Shown here: one piece after another, positions 48,861-62,535 of the stretch
How positions within the stretch are numbered: position 1 is the stretch's first letter
Layout: every line of letters begins with the position of its first letter
NCBI GenBank assembly: GCA_029783825.1
Contig: JAREIK010003089.1
Span: 1-64,000, forward strand
Length of the DNA stretch: 64,000 nucleotides
Source of the DNA: Sapria himalayana
Taxonomy: Eukaryota > Streptophyta > Magnoliopsida > Malpighiales > Rafflesiaceae
Direction: 5' to 3'
Notes under the pieces: generated by a model
The model's input: the letters and a program-made list of their open reading frames with translations, nothing else
Told to the model about the DNA's origin: nothing
Databases searched by the model: none
Position numbers and translations under genes: made by a program

Positions 48861-51800
48861 AATTAATTTTCTAATAAATATTTCTATAAAAATAAACTAA
48901 TAAATAATTAAAATGAATATTTAAAATTATAATAAATAGAAATAAAATTTAGATTCATTAATTATTAAGTAGTATATAGTAGTTTAATTGTTAATGTATT
49001 TCGGCATTATGGGTTTAGGAGTTTACTGATTTAACTGTGTATGCTTTTAGGGGTTTATAGTTATTATTTAAGAAAAAATATAAAAAAAATTATTTTGATT
49101 ATTTTTAGATATTTTCAAATGTTCATAACCTTTGAAAATATAATAATTTTTAAATTTTTTCAAAAGTGAAGAAATATTTATTTATAATAATCATAATAAT
49201 TATATATCATATAAATTCAATATAAACAATTTTATTGATAGATATTCTAATAATTATCAAAAAATAAATTAAAAATCTATTATGAATAAGATTGATATTA
49301 CTTAAAATATAATATCAAAACCTAAATTGATTCAAAAGCAAAGCAAAATATATTACTAATAATAATTATTTGTTTTTAAATTTTTATTCTTTTTATAAGC
49401 TTATCTAATTTTTGATGAAAAATAATTTTTATAAATTATATTTTTAACTCATAATTTATTTTATAATTAATATATATATATATAAATAAAAAACTAAACA
49501 ATCAAAATGAATTTTTTAAATTATAATGAAACAAATAAAAAAATTAGATTTATTAATTATTATGTAGGGTATACCCTTTTAAACCATTATCTATATAGGG
49601 GTATCGGGATTTTGTAGTTTAGTGATTTATAGTTTTTATTTAAATAATGTAATAATTAAAAAATATATATTTTCTTTTGTTTTTTTCACATGTTCAAAGG
49701 TTATAACATTTGAAAATATAATAATTTTATAAAATTTTTCAAACGTGAATACAATATTTAGTTATAATAATTATTAAATTTATATATCATATAAATTAAA
49801 TATACATATTTTTATTGATAAATATCTAATAATGATAAAAAAATAAATTAATAATTTATTATTAATAAGTTAGATATCAATTAAAATATATTTACAAAAC
49901 CTACATTGATTCATAAACAAAGTAAAATATATTATTATATAATAATTTTATTTTTAAATTTTATTCTTCTTTTAATAAGTTTATCTATATTTTTTTGTTG
50001 AAAAATAATTTATATAAATTATATTTGTCTAACTTATAATTTATTTGAAATTAATATTTATATTTAGTTTATTATAACATAAACTAAATATAAACAATTT
50101 TATTGATAATATTATATCAATTATCAAAAAATAAATTAATAAAATATTATTAATATGATAGATATAAATTAAAATATAATTAAAAAAATTAAAATGATTC
50201 AAAATCAAAGTAAAATTTATCACTAAATAATAATTTTTTTAAAGTTTAGAGATTTATCTGTTTAGGCATTTAATGGTTTATAAGTTTTATTTAAACAATG
50301 ATATAACCAAAAATTTATTTTTGTTATTTTTTCTCATTTTTGAAGGATATAACCTTTGAAAATATAACAATTTTAAAATTTTTTTATATGTGAAAACTAT
50401 ATTTAGTTATGATAATCTTAAAAATTATATATCATGTTAATACAATATAAACAATTATATTGATAGATATTGTATTAATGATGAAAAAATAAATTAATAA
50501 ACTACTATTAATAAGACAGATATTTTTTAAAATATATTTGCAAAGCATAAATTTATTCAAAATCAAAGTAAAATCAAAATAAAATATATTACGAAATAAT
50601 AAATTTTTGTTTTTAAAATTTTGCCTCTTTTTATAAGCACATATATTTTTTTTGATAAAAAATAAATTATTTATAATAGATGTGTCTCACTAATAATTTA
50701 TTTTATAATTAATATTTCTATAAAAATAAACTGATAAATAATTAAAATAAAAATTTAAAATTACACTTAATAAAAATTAAAATGAGATTTATGATATATT
50801 ATTAATATATACCAATTTAATAGTTTAAGTATTTAGAAGTTTTATCGTTTAGGAGTTTAGCGATTTATGTTTTTAGTCATTTAGTGAATTATATGTTTTA
50901 TTTAAACAATATAAAAACAAAAAAAAAATTGTAATTGTTTGTCATTTTCATTGGTTATAACCTTTGAAAAAATAATAATATTTAAAATTTTTTGAAATGT
51001 GAATATAATATTTAGTTATAATAATTTTATTAATTCTATATCATATAAATTCAATATAAACAATTTTATTGATAGATATTATAAAAATGATTACAAATTA
51101 AATTAATAAACTATTAATAATAAGATAGATATTAATTAAAAAATATTTACAAAACCCAAATTGATTAAAAATTAAAGTAAAATATATTACGGAATACTAA
51201 TTTTTAAATTTTAAGATTTTATTTCTTTTATAAGCGTATATATTTTTTTGATTAAAAATAAATTATTTAAATTATATTTGTCGCACTCATAATTTAATTT
51301 GTAATAATTATTTCTATAAAATAAACTTATAAATAATTATAATGAATATTTAAAATAATAATAAATTGAAATAAAAATAAGATTTCTTAATTATTAAGTA
51401 GTATAAAGCAGTTTAATGGTTTATGTATTTAGGCATTACGGGCCTTAGGAGTTTACTAATTTTACTGTGTAATCATTTAGTGGTTTATAGGTTTTATTTA
51501 AAAATTAGAATAACAAAATATTTTTTTATTATTTTTTGATATTTTCAAGGTTATAACCTTTGAAAATATAATAATTTATAAATTTTTTTCAAATGTGAAT
51601 TCAATATTTAGGTATAATAACCATTATATTTATATATAATATAAATTCAATATAAATAATATTATTGATAAATATTCTAAAAATGATTAAAAAATAAATT
51701 AATAATCTATTATTAATAAGATAGATATCAATTAAAATATAATATAAAAACTTAAAATGATTCAAAAGAAATCAATAATTATTTTTGATATTTTTTCACA

Positions 51801-53945
51801 TTTTCAAAGGTGAATACAATATTTAGTAATAATCATCATTATAATTATATATAATATAAACTAAATATAAACAATTTAATTCATAGATATGTTATCAATT
51901 ATCAAAAAATAAATTAATATGTTATTATTATTATGATGGATATAAATTAAAATATAATTGCAAAACCTAAAATTATTCAAAATCCAAGTAAAATTTATTA
52001 CTAAATAATAATTTTTTTTAGTTTTTGCTTCTTTTTATAAGCTTATATATTTTTTTGGTGAAAAATAAATTATTTAAATTATATTAGTATCACTCATAAT
52101 TTATTTTGTAATTAATATTTTAATAAAATATTTAAATTATATTTAAGGTTTACGAGTTTAAAGGTTTAAGTATTTAGGGGCTTTTGTGTTTATGTATTTA
52201 GATGTTAAAGTGTTTAGGCATTTAGTGGTTTATAAGTTTTATTTTAACAATGATATAGCAAAAAATTTATTTATGTTATTTTTTCAAATTTTTGAAGAAT
52301 ATATCCTTTGTAAATATAATAATTTTTAGATTTTTATCAAACGTAAATATAATATTTATATATAATAATCTTCATAATTATAAATCATTTAAATTCAATA
52401 TAAATAATTATATTGCTAGATATTATAATTATGATCAAAAAATAAATTAACAAACTATTATTAATAAAATAGTTATTATTCAAAACGTATTTGCAAAATC
52501 TAAATTTATTCAAATTAAAGTAAAATATATTACTAAATAATAATCTTTTTTAATGTTTTACTTTTTTTATAACTTTATATTTTCGTTATTAAAAATAAAT
52601 TATTTAAATTTTATTTGTCTTATTCATAATTTATTTTGTAATTTATAATTCTATAATAATAAACTACTAAATAAATAAAATGAATATTTAAGATTATTAT
52701 GAATACACATAAAATTGAGATTTATTATTTATTATTCAAGATATACCCGTTTAATGGTTTAAGTATTTAGATGTTTTGTGGTTCAGGAATTTAGTGATTC
52801 AATTGTTTAACCTTTAGTGATTTATAGTTTTTTTAAAGAATGAAAAAACAAAAATATTAATTTTTTGATTTTTTTAAAATTTTGAAGGTTGTAACCTTTG
52901 AAAATATAATAATATTTAAATTTTTTTAAATGTGAATATAATATTTAGTTATAATAATCTTAATAATTATATATAATGTAAACTCAATATAAAAAATTTT
53001 ATTAATAGATATTATAATAATGATCAATAAATAAATTAATAAACTTGTATTTATAAGAATGATATTAATTAAAATATAATTGTAAAATCTAAAATGATTC
53101 AAAATTAAAATAAGATATATTATTAATTAATAATTTTTTGTTTTTAAAATTTTGCCTCTTTTTATGAGCATTTTTTTTGATGAAAAATAATTTTTTAAAT
53201 TATATATGTCGCACTAATAATTTATTTTGAAATTAATATTTCTATAAAAATAAACTGATAAATAATTAAAATGAATATTTAAAATTATAATGAATACTAA
53301 TAAAAATGAGATTTATTATTTATTATTTAGGGTATACCTATTTAATGGGTTAAGTTTATTGTGGTTTTGGGGTTAATGAGTTTATTGATTTATATGTTTA
53401 CACATTTTCATGTTTATATGTTTTATTAATGAAATAGGTTAAGAAATTTATTTTTCATCAATGAAATAACAAAAAATTTATATTTTGAATTCTCGTGATT
53501 TTCTAAGGTTATGATCTTTAAAAATATAATAATTTTTTATAATTCAAAAAATCAATACAATACTTAGTTATAATAATCTTAATAATTATATTTGTTGTTG
53601 ATTCAATATAAAAAATGTATTAATATATATTATAAAAGTGATCCAAAATTAAATTAATAACCTATTATTAATAAGTAGATATTAATTAAAATATATATGC
53701 ATAACCCAAAATAATTCAAAATCAAAGTAAATTATATTACTAAATAAAATTTTAAATTTTTGAAATTTTGATTATTTTTATAACCTTATTTTTTTTAATA
53801 AAAATTAATTTATTTAAATTATATCTGTCTCACTCATTATTTATTTTGTAATAAATATTTCTATAAAAATAAACAAAAAAATAATTAAAATGAATATTTA
53901 AAATTATAATGAATGCAAATAAAAATGAGATTTATTATTTATTAT

Positions 53946-54538
53946 TTAGGTTATATAGGTTTAATGGTTTAAGATTTTAGGGGGTTTTGGGGTTTAGGAG
54001 TCTAGAGATTTAAATGTTTAGGCATTTAGTGGTTTATAAGTTTTATTTAAATAATAAAATAATAAAAAATTATTTTTGTGATTTTTATCAATTTTGAAGG
54101 TTATAACCTTTGAAATTATAATAATTTTTAAATTCTTTTCAAATGTAAATATAATATTTAGTTATAATAACTTAATAATTATAAGACATTTTAATTGAAT
54201 ATAAGTAATTTTATTGTTCAATATTATAAAAATGATCAAATAATAAATTAATAAACTATTATTAATAAGATTTATCTCAATTAAAATATAATTGCAAAAC
54301 CTATATATAATGATTCAAAATCAAAGTAAAATAAATCACTAAATAATAATTTTTTTAAAATTTTTACTTCTTTATATAAGCTTATTTTTTTTTGATTAAA
54401 AATAAATTATTAAAATTATATTTGTCTGACTCATTATTTATTTTGTGATTGATATTTCTATAAAAAATAAACTAATAAATAAGTAAAATGAATATTTAAA
54501 ATTATAATGAATACAAATTAAAATGAGATTTATGATTT
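53946..54538 (+). repeat. Representative satellite monomer (class Y hinge to class Z hinge)
   Basis: Anatomy of one unit. The hinge of about 100 bp (53,946-54,049) is built of GTTTAG-like words ('ggggtttaggagtctagag', 'gtttaggcatttagtgg'). The dyad core AAGGTTATAACCTT lies around 54,098-54,111. The AT-rich body holds AATGATCAAA (about 54,231), a conserved TGATTCAAAATCAAAGTAAA (about 54,310) and AAGCTT (54,378-54,383). The tail holds TGTCTGACTCATTATTTATTT-like words. Length is about 593 bp. No reading frame is conserved between monomers, since indels occur in all parts. Confidence 0.85.
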
Positions 54539-55881
54539 ATTATATATGGTATACCTGTTTAATGGTTTGATAATTTAGGAGTTATATTGTGTAGGAATTT
54601 AGCAATTTATGTTTATAGGCATTTAGTCGTTTTGAGGTTTTATTTATATAATAAAAATTTAAAATTATTTTTTTCATTTTTTCAAATTTTTAAAGGTTAT
54701 AATCTTTGAAAATAAAATAATTTATAAAATTTTTTGAAATGTGAATACAATGTATAATTATATTAATCTTACTAATTATATATCATATAAATTCAATATA
54801 AATAATTTAAATGATAGATATTATAATAATGATCAAAAATTAAATTATTATTCTATTATTAATAATATAAATATATATTAAAATATATTTACATAACACA
54901 AAATGATTCAAAATCAAATAAAAATTAATTACTAAATAATAATATTTAATTTTTAAAATTTTCCTTCTTTTTATAAGCTTATATTTTTTTTGATTAAAAA
55001 TAAAATATTTAAATAATATTTGTCTTACTCGAAATTTATTTTGTAATTATTTTTTTTAAATAATTAAACTATAAATAATTAAAATGAATATTTAAAATTA
55101 TAATAAATAGAAATAAAAATGAGATTTATTATTTATTAAGTAGTATATAGATGTTAAAATGGTTATCTATTTAGGGGTTTCGGGGTATATGAGCTTACTA
55201 ATTTAAGTAAGTAAGCATTTAATGGTCTATAGGTTTTATTTAAAAAATAAAATAACTAAAAATTTATTTTTATTATTTTTTCTCATTTTTTAAGATTATC
55301 ACCTTTGAAAATATAATATTTTTTAAATTTTTTTAAAATTGAATACAATATTTATTTATAATAATCATAATAATTATATATCATATAAATTCAATATAAA
55401 CAATTTTATTCATAGATATTCTAATAATTATCAAAAATAAATTAAAATTCTATAATGAAGAAGATTGATATTACTTAAAATATAATATCAAAACCTAAAA
55501 TGATTCAAAATCAAAGCAAAATATATTACTAAATAATAATTATTTGTTTTTAAATTTTTATTCTTTTTATAAGCTTATAAATTTTTTGATTAAAAATAAT
55601 TTTTATAAATTATATTTTTAACACATAATTTATTTTATAATTAATACATTTATAAAAATAAAAAACTAAACAATCAAAATGAATTTTTTAAATTATAATG
55701 AAAATAAATAAAAATAAGATTTATTAATTATTATTTAGTGTATACCGATTTAAAGGATTATCTACATAGAGGTATCGGGTTTTTGTAGTTTAGTGATTTA
55801 AATGCTTAGGCATTTAGTGGTGTATAGGTTTTATTTAAACAATAGAATAATAAAGAAAAAATATTTTTTTTATTCTTTCAC

Positions 55882-55909
55882 ATTTTCAAAGGTTATAACC
55901 TTTGAAAAT
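55882..55909. repeat. Monomer palindrome, 28 bp perfect
   Basis: Spacer-free dyad centred at 55,895/55,896 in a class S monomer of the last block, with the same core and position after the hinge as in the other blocks. Confidence 0.95.
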
Positions 55910-58557
55910 ATAATAATTTTAAAATTTTTTTCAAAAGTGAATACAATATTTAGTTATAATAATCATTATATTTATATATCATATAAATTCAATATAAAGA
56001 TTTTTATTGATAAATATTATAATAATAATGAAAAAATAACTTAATAATCTATTATTAATAAGATAGATAGCAATTAAAATATAATAACAAAACCTAAAAT
56101 TATTCAGTAGCAAAGCAAAATATATTACTATATAATAATTTTTTATTTTGAAATTTTTTTTTCTTTTTAAAAGTTTATCTATAATTTTTTGATGAAAAAT
56201 AATTTACATAAATTATATTTGTGTAACACATAAATTATTTTGTATTTAATATTTATATAAAAGTAAACAAATAAATAATTAAAATGAATATTAAAAATTA
56301 TAATTAAAAATGATGAGATTTATTATTTATTATTTAGGGTATTCCGGTCTAATTTAAATTAGATCTATCATATTAATAATTTATTTTGTAATTAAAATTT
56401 CTATAAAAATAAACTGAAAATTAATTAAAATAAAATTTAAAATTATACTGAATAAAAATTAAAATGATATTTATGATTTATTATTAATATATACTAGTTT
56501 AATAGTTTAAGTATTTAGAGGTTTTGTCTTTTAGGAGTTTAGCGATTTAGGTTTTTATGCATATAGTGGTTTATTGGTTTTATTTAATCAATAAAATAAC
56601 AAAAAAAAATTTGTAATTTTTTCTCATTTTCATAGGTTATAACATTTGAAAATATAATAATATTTAAAATTTTTTGAAATGTGAATATAATATTTAGTTA
56701 TAATAATATTAATAATTATATATGATATAAATTCAATATAAACAATTTTATTGATAGATATTATAATAATGATTAAAAATTAAATTAATAAACTATTAAT
56801 AATAAGATAGATATTAATTAAAAGATATTTACAAAACCCAAATTGATTCAAAATTATAGTAAAATATATTACTGGATAATAATCTTTAATTTTTAAATTT
56901 TTACTTCTTTTATAAGCGTATATATTTTTTTTGATTAAAAATAAATTATTTTAATTATATCTGTCGCACCCATACTTTTTTATATAATAAATATTTCGAT
57001 AAAAATAAACTAATAAATAATTAAAATGAATATATAAACTATAATAAATAGAAATTAAAATTAGATTTATTAATTATTATGTATTATATAGTAGTTTAAT
57101 AGTTTATGTATTTAGGTATTACGGGGTGTGTTTACTGATTTAATTGTGTAAGAATTTAGTGTTTTATAGGTTTTATTTAAAAAATAAAATAACAAAACAT
57201 TTATTTTTATTATTTTTTGATATTTTCAAAGGTTATTACCTTTGAAAATATAATAATTTTTAAATTTTTTTCAAAAGTGAATTCAATATTTAGTTATAAT
57301 AATCAATATATTTATATATCATATTTCAACAAAAATAATTTTAGTGATAAATATTATAATAATGATCAAAAAATAAATTAATAATTTATTATTAATAAGA
57401 TATATATCAATTAAAATATAATTACAAAACATAAAATGATTCATAAGCAAAGCAAATTATATTACTATATAATACTTTTTTGTTTTGAATTTTTTTTTAT
57501 TTAAAAAAGTTTATCTATATTTTTTTGATTAAAAATAATTTACCTGAATTATATTTGTCTAACTCACAATTTATTTTTTAATTAATATTTATATAAAAAT
57601 AATAAATCAATAATTAAAATGAATATTAAAAATTATAATGAAAAAAAATGAGATTTATTATTTATTATTTTGGGTATACCAGTTTAATTTACGTTATATC
57701 TATCTCACTAATAATTTATTTTGTAATTAATATTTCTATAAAAATAAACAGATAAATAATTAAAATAAAAATTTAAAATTATACTGAATAAAAATAAAAA
57801 TGAGATTTATGATTTATTATTAATGTATACCAGTTTAATGGTTTAAGTATTTTGAGGTTTTGTCATTTAGGAGTTTAGCGATTTATGTTTTTAGGCATTT
57901 AGTGATTTATAGGTTTTATTTAAATAATAAAATAACAAAAAAAAATTGTAATTTTTTGTCATTTTCATAGGTTATAACCTTTGAAAATATAATAATATTT
58001 AAAATTTTTTGAAATGTGAATACAATATTTAGTTATAATAAATTTAATAATTATATATCATATAAAATCAATATAAACAATTTTATTGTTAGATATTATA
58101 ATAATGATCAAAAATTAAATTAATAAACTATTATTAATAAGATAGATATTAATTAAAAAATATTTACAAAACCCTAATTGATTCAAAATTAAAAGTAAAA
58201 TATATTACTTAATAATAATTTTTAATTTTAAATTTTTACTTATTTTATAAGCATAAATACTATTATTGATTAAAAATAAATTATTTAAATTATATTTCTC
58301 GCACTCATAATTTATTTTGTAATAAATATTTCTTTAGAAATAAACTAATAAATAATTAAAATGAATATTTAAAATAATAATAAATTGAAATAAAAATTCA
58401 ATTTACTAATTATTAAGTAGTATATAGCGGTTTAATGGTTTATGTATTTTGACATTACGGGGTTTAGGAGTTTACTGATATAACTATGTAAGCATTTAGT
58501 CGTTAATAGGTTTTATTTTAAAAATAAAATAACATAAAATTTATTTTTATTATTTTT

Positions 58558-58593
58558 TCATATTTCCAAAGGTTATAACCTTTGGAAATATGA
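58558..58593. repeat. Monomer palindrome, 36 bp perfect with paired substitution
   Basis: Centred at 58,575/58,576. Relative to the usual arms TTTTCAAAGG/CCTTTGAAAA this copy reads TTTCCAAAGG/CCTTTGGAAA. The T-to-C change in the left arm is matched by A-to-G in the right arm, so the palindrome remains perfect and even extends outward (TCATA…TATGA). Confidence 0.95.
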
Positions 58594-61500
58594 TAATTTT
58601 AAAATTTTATTCAAAAGTGAATTCATTATTTAGTTATAATAATCATTATATTTATTTATCATATAAATTCAATATAAACAATTTTATTGATAAATATTCT
58701 AATAATGATCAAAAAATAAATTAATAAACAATTATTAATAAGATAGATATCAATTAAAATATAATTACAAAATCTAAAATGATTCAGGAAAGCAAAATAT
58801 ATTACTATATAATAAATTTAGATTTTAAATTTTTTATTCTTTTTATAAGTTTATCAATATTTTTCGATAAAAAAAATTTATATAAATTATATTTGTCTAA
58901 CTCATAATTTATTTTGTAATTAATATTTATATGAAAATAAACGAATAAATAATTAAAATGAATATTTTAAATTATAATGAAAAAAATAATATTGAGATTT
59001 ATTATTTATTATTTAGGGTATACTAGTTTAAAAGAATTATCTTTTTAGGGTTTTAGCGATTTAGGAGTTATTGATTTAAGTATTTAGGAATTTAGTGGTT
59101 TAAGGATTTATTTAAACAATGAAATAACAAAAAAATTATTTTTGATATTTTCTCACATTTTCAAAGGTATAACCTTTGAAAATATAATAATTTTAAAATT
59201 TTTTAAAAAAGTGAATACAATATTTTGTAATAAAAATCATTATAATTATATATAATCTAAACAAAATATAAATAATTATATTGATATATATTAAATCAAT
59301 TATGAAAAAATACATTAATATGCTATTATTAATATGATAGATATAAATTAAAATATAATTGAAAAACCTAAAATTATTCAAAATCAAAGTAAAATTTATT
59401 ACTAAATAATAATTTTTGTTTTTAGTTTTTGCTTCTTTATATAAACTTATATTTTTTTTTGATGAAATATAAATTATTTAAACTAAATTTGTATCACTCA
59501 TAATTTATTTTGTTATTAATATTTTAAAAAATTATTTAAATTATAATTAAGTATTACGAGTTTAAAGGTTTAAGTAATTAGGGGCTTTTGTGTTAAAGAG
59601 TTGAGAGATTTAAGCATTTAGGGATTTAATTGTTTATAAGTTTTATTTAAACAATGATTTAACATAAAATTTATTTTTTTTATTTTTTCTAATTTTTGAA
59701 GGTTATATCATTTGAAAATATAATAATTTTTAAATTTTTTCAAAAGTAAATATACTCTTTATTTATAATAATCTTCATAAATATAATTCATTTAAATTCA
59801 ATATAAATAATTACATTGCTAGATATTATAATAATGATCAAAAAATAAATTAATAAACTATTATTAATAATATAGATATTATTTAAAAAGTATTTGCAAA
59901 ATGTAAATTTTTTCAAATCAAAGTAAAATATATTACTAAATATTAATTTTTTTTATGTTTTGCTTTTTTATAAGTTTATAATTTTGTTATTAAAAATAAA
60001 TTATTTAAATTATATTTTTCTTACTCATAATTTATTTTGTAATTTATAATTCTATAATAATAAACTAATAAATAATTAAAATGAATATTTAAAATTTTAA
60101 TGAATACAAATTAAATGAGATTTATTAAATACCGGTTTAATGATTTAAGTATTTAGGTGTTTTGTGGTTTAGGAGGTTAGTGATTTAATTGTTTAGACCT
60201 TTAGTGATTTATTGTTTTTATTTAAAGAATGAAAAAACAAAAAATTTAATTTTTTGATTTTTTTTAATTTTTGAAGGTTATAACCTTTAAAATATAATAA
60301 TTTTAAATTTTATTTAAATGTGAATATAATATTTAGTTATAATAATCTTAATAATTATATATAATGTAAACTCAATATAAATAATTTTATTAATACATAT
60401 TATAATAATGATGAATAAATAAATTAATAAACTAGTATTTATAAGAATGATATAAATTAAAATATAATTGTAAAATCTAAAATGATTCAAAATCAAATTA
60501 AGATATTTTAATAAATAATAATTATTTATTTTTAAAAATTTGCCTTTTTTTATAAGCATTTTTTTAATGAAAAAATAAATTTTTTAAATTATATATGTCG
60601 CACTAATAATTTATTTTGTAATAAATATTTGTATAAAAATAAACTGATAAATAATTAAAATGAATATTTCAAATTATAATGAATACTAATAAAAATTAGA
60701 TTTATGATTTATTATTTGGACTATACTAATTTAATGTTTTAAGTATTTATGGGATTCGGGGTTTAGGTGTTTAGTCATTTTAGAATTTAGTCATTTAGTG
60801 GTTTATAGGATTTATATAAAAAATAAAATAAAAAAAGATAATTTTTGTTATTTTTTCTCATTTTTGAATGTTATAAACTTTGACAATATTTTTATAATTT
60901 TTTTATAAAAGTGAATATAATATGAAGTAATAATAATCATAATAATTATATATCATATAAATTCAATATAAACTATTTTATTGATATATATTATAATAAT
61001 GATCATATAAAAGTAATAAACAATTATTAATAAGATAAATATTGTTTAAAATATATTTTCAAAACCTAAAATGATTAAAAATCAAAGTGAAATATTTTAC
61101 GAAATATTAATTTTAAATTTTTAAATTTTTGTATCCATTTATAAGCATATATATTTTTTGATGAAAAATAAAATATTTAAATTATATTTGTCTTTTTGTG
61201 GTTTCGGGGTTAATGAGTTTATTGATTTATATGTTTACACATTTAGGTGTTTATAGGTTTTATTAAATCAAAGAAATAACAAAAAATTTATTTCTATGAA
61301 TTTTCGTGCTTTTCAAAAGTTATAACCTTTAAAAATATAATAATTTTTTATTAGTTATAAAATATGAATACAATACTTAGTTATAATAATCTTAAAAATT
61401 ATATTTGTTGTAAATTCAATATAAAAAAATTTATTAATATATATTATAATAATGATCAAAATATAAAATAATAAACTATTTTAATAAGATATATATTAAT

Positions 61501-62509
61501 TAAAATATATTTGCAGAAACCAAAATAATTCAAAATCAAAGTAAATTATATTACTAAATAAAATTTTAAATTTTTGAAATTTTGTTTATTTTTATAAGCT
61601 TATTTTTTTTCATAAAAAATAATTTATTTAAATTATATATGTTTCACTCATTATTTATATTGTATTTAATATTTCTATAAAAATAAACTAAAAAATAATT
61701 AAAATGAATATTTAAAATTATAATGAATACAATAAAAATGAGATTTATTATTTATTATTTATGTTATAGAGGGTTAATGGTTTAAGTATTTAATGGTTTT
61801 AGGGGTTTAGGAGTCTAGATATTTAAATGTTTAGGCATTTAGTATTTTATAAGTTTTATTTAAATAATAAATTAATAAAAAAATTATTTTTGTGATTTTT
61901 TATCATTTTTGAAGGTTATAACGTTTGAAAATATAATAATTTTTAAATTTTTTTCAAATGTAAATATAATATTTAGTTATAATAATCTTAATAATTAAAA
62001 GACATTTAAATTCAATATAAGTAATTTTATTGTTAGATATTATAAAATTAATCAAATATAAAATTAATAAACTATTCTTAATAAGATTGATAGAAAATAA
62101 AATATAATTGAAAAACCTATATATAATGATTCAAAATCAAAGTAAAATATATTAGTAAATAATAATTATTTGTTTTTAAATTTTTACTTCTTTTTATATG
62201 CTTATATATTTTTTTTGATTAAAAATAAATTATTAAAATTATAGTTGTCTCGCTCAATATTTATTTTGTAATTAATATTTCTATAAAAAATAAAATAATA
62301 AATAATAAAATCAATATTTAAAATTATAATGAATACAAATTAAATGAGATTTATGATTTATTATATGTGGTATACTGGTTTATTGGTTTGATTATTTAGG
62401 AGTTTTGTCGTTTAGGAGTTTATCAATTTTTGTTTTTAGGCATTTAGTGGTTTATAAGTTTTATTTATATAATAAAAATAAAATAAAAAATTTTTAGATT
62501 TTTTTCTAT

Positions 62510-62535
62510 TTTTCAAAGGTTATAACCTTTGAAAA
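62510..62535. repeat. Monomer palindrome, 26 bp perfect
   Basis: Centred at 62,522/62,523, in a class Z monomer near the right end of the window. Other copies have one or more mismatches, for example GGTTATTACC near 57,231 and GGTTATAGCC near 32,842. Confidence 0.93.

Larger units (their letters stand above)
53361..61197 (+). repeat. One complete higher-order repeat unit, about 7.84 kb, 13 monomers
   Basis: Runs from one class X hinge ('ttaatgagtttattgattta', with 'acacatt') to the next at 61,198. The order is X,Y,Z,R,S,A,B,A,B,T,U,V,W. After it the order X,Y,Z begins again, then departs (B,T). Sister monomers one period apart resemble each other more than adjacent monomers do, which is the definition of higher-order repeat structure. 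The A-B pair is itself doubled inside the unit. Confidence 0.75.
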
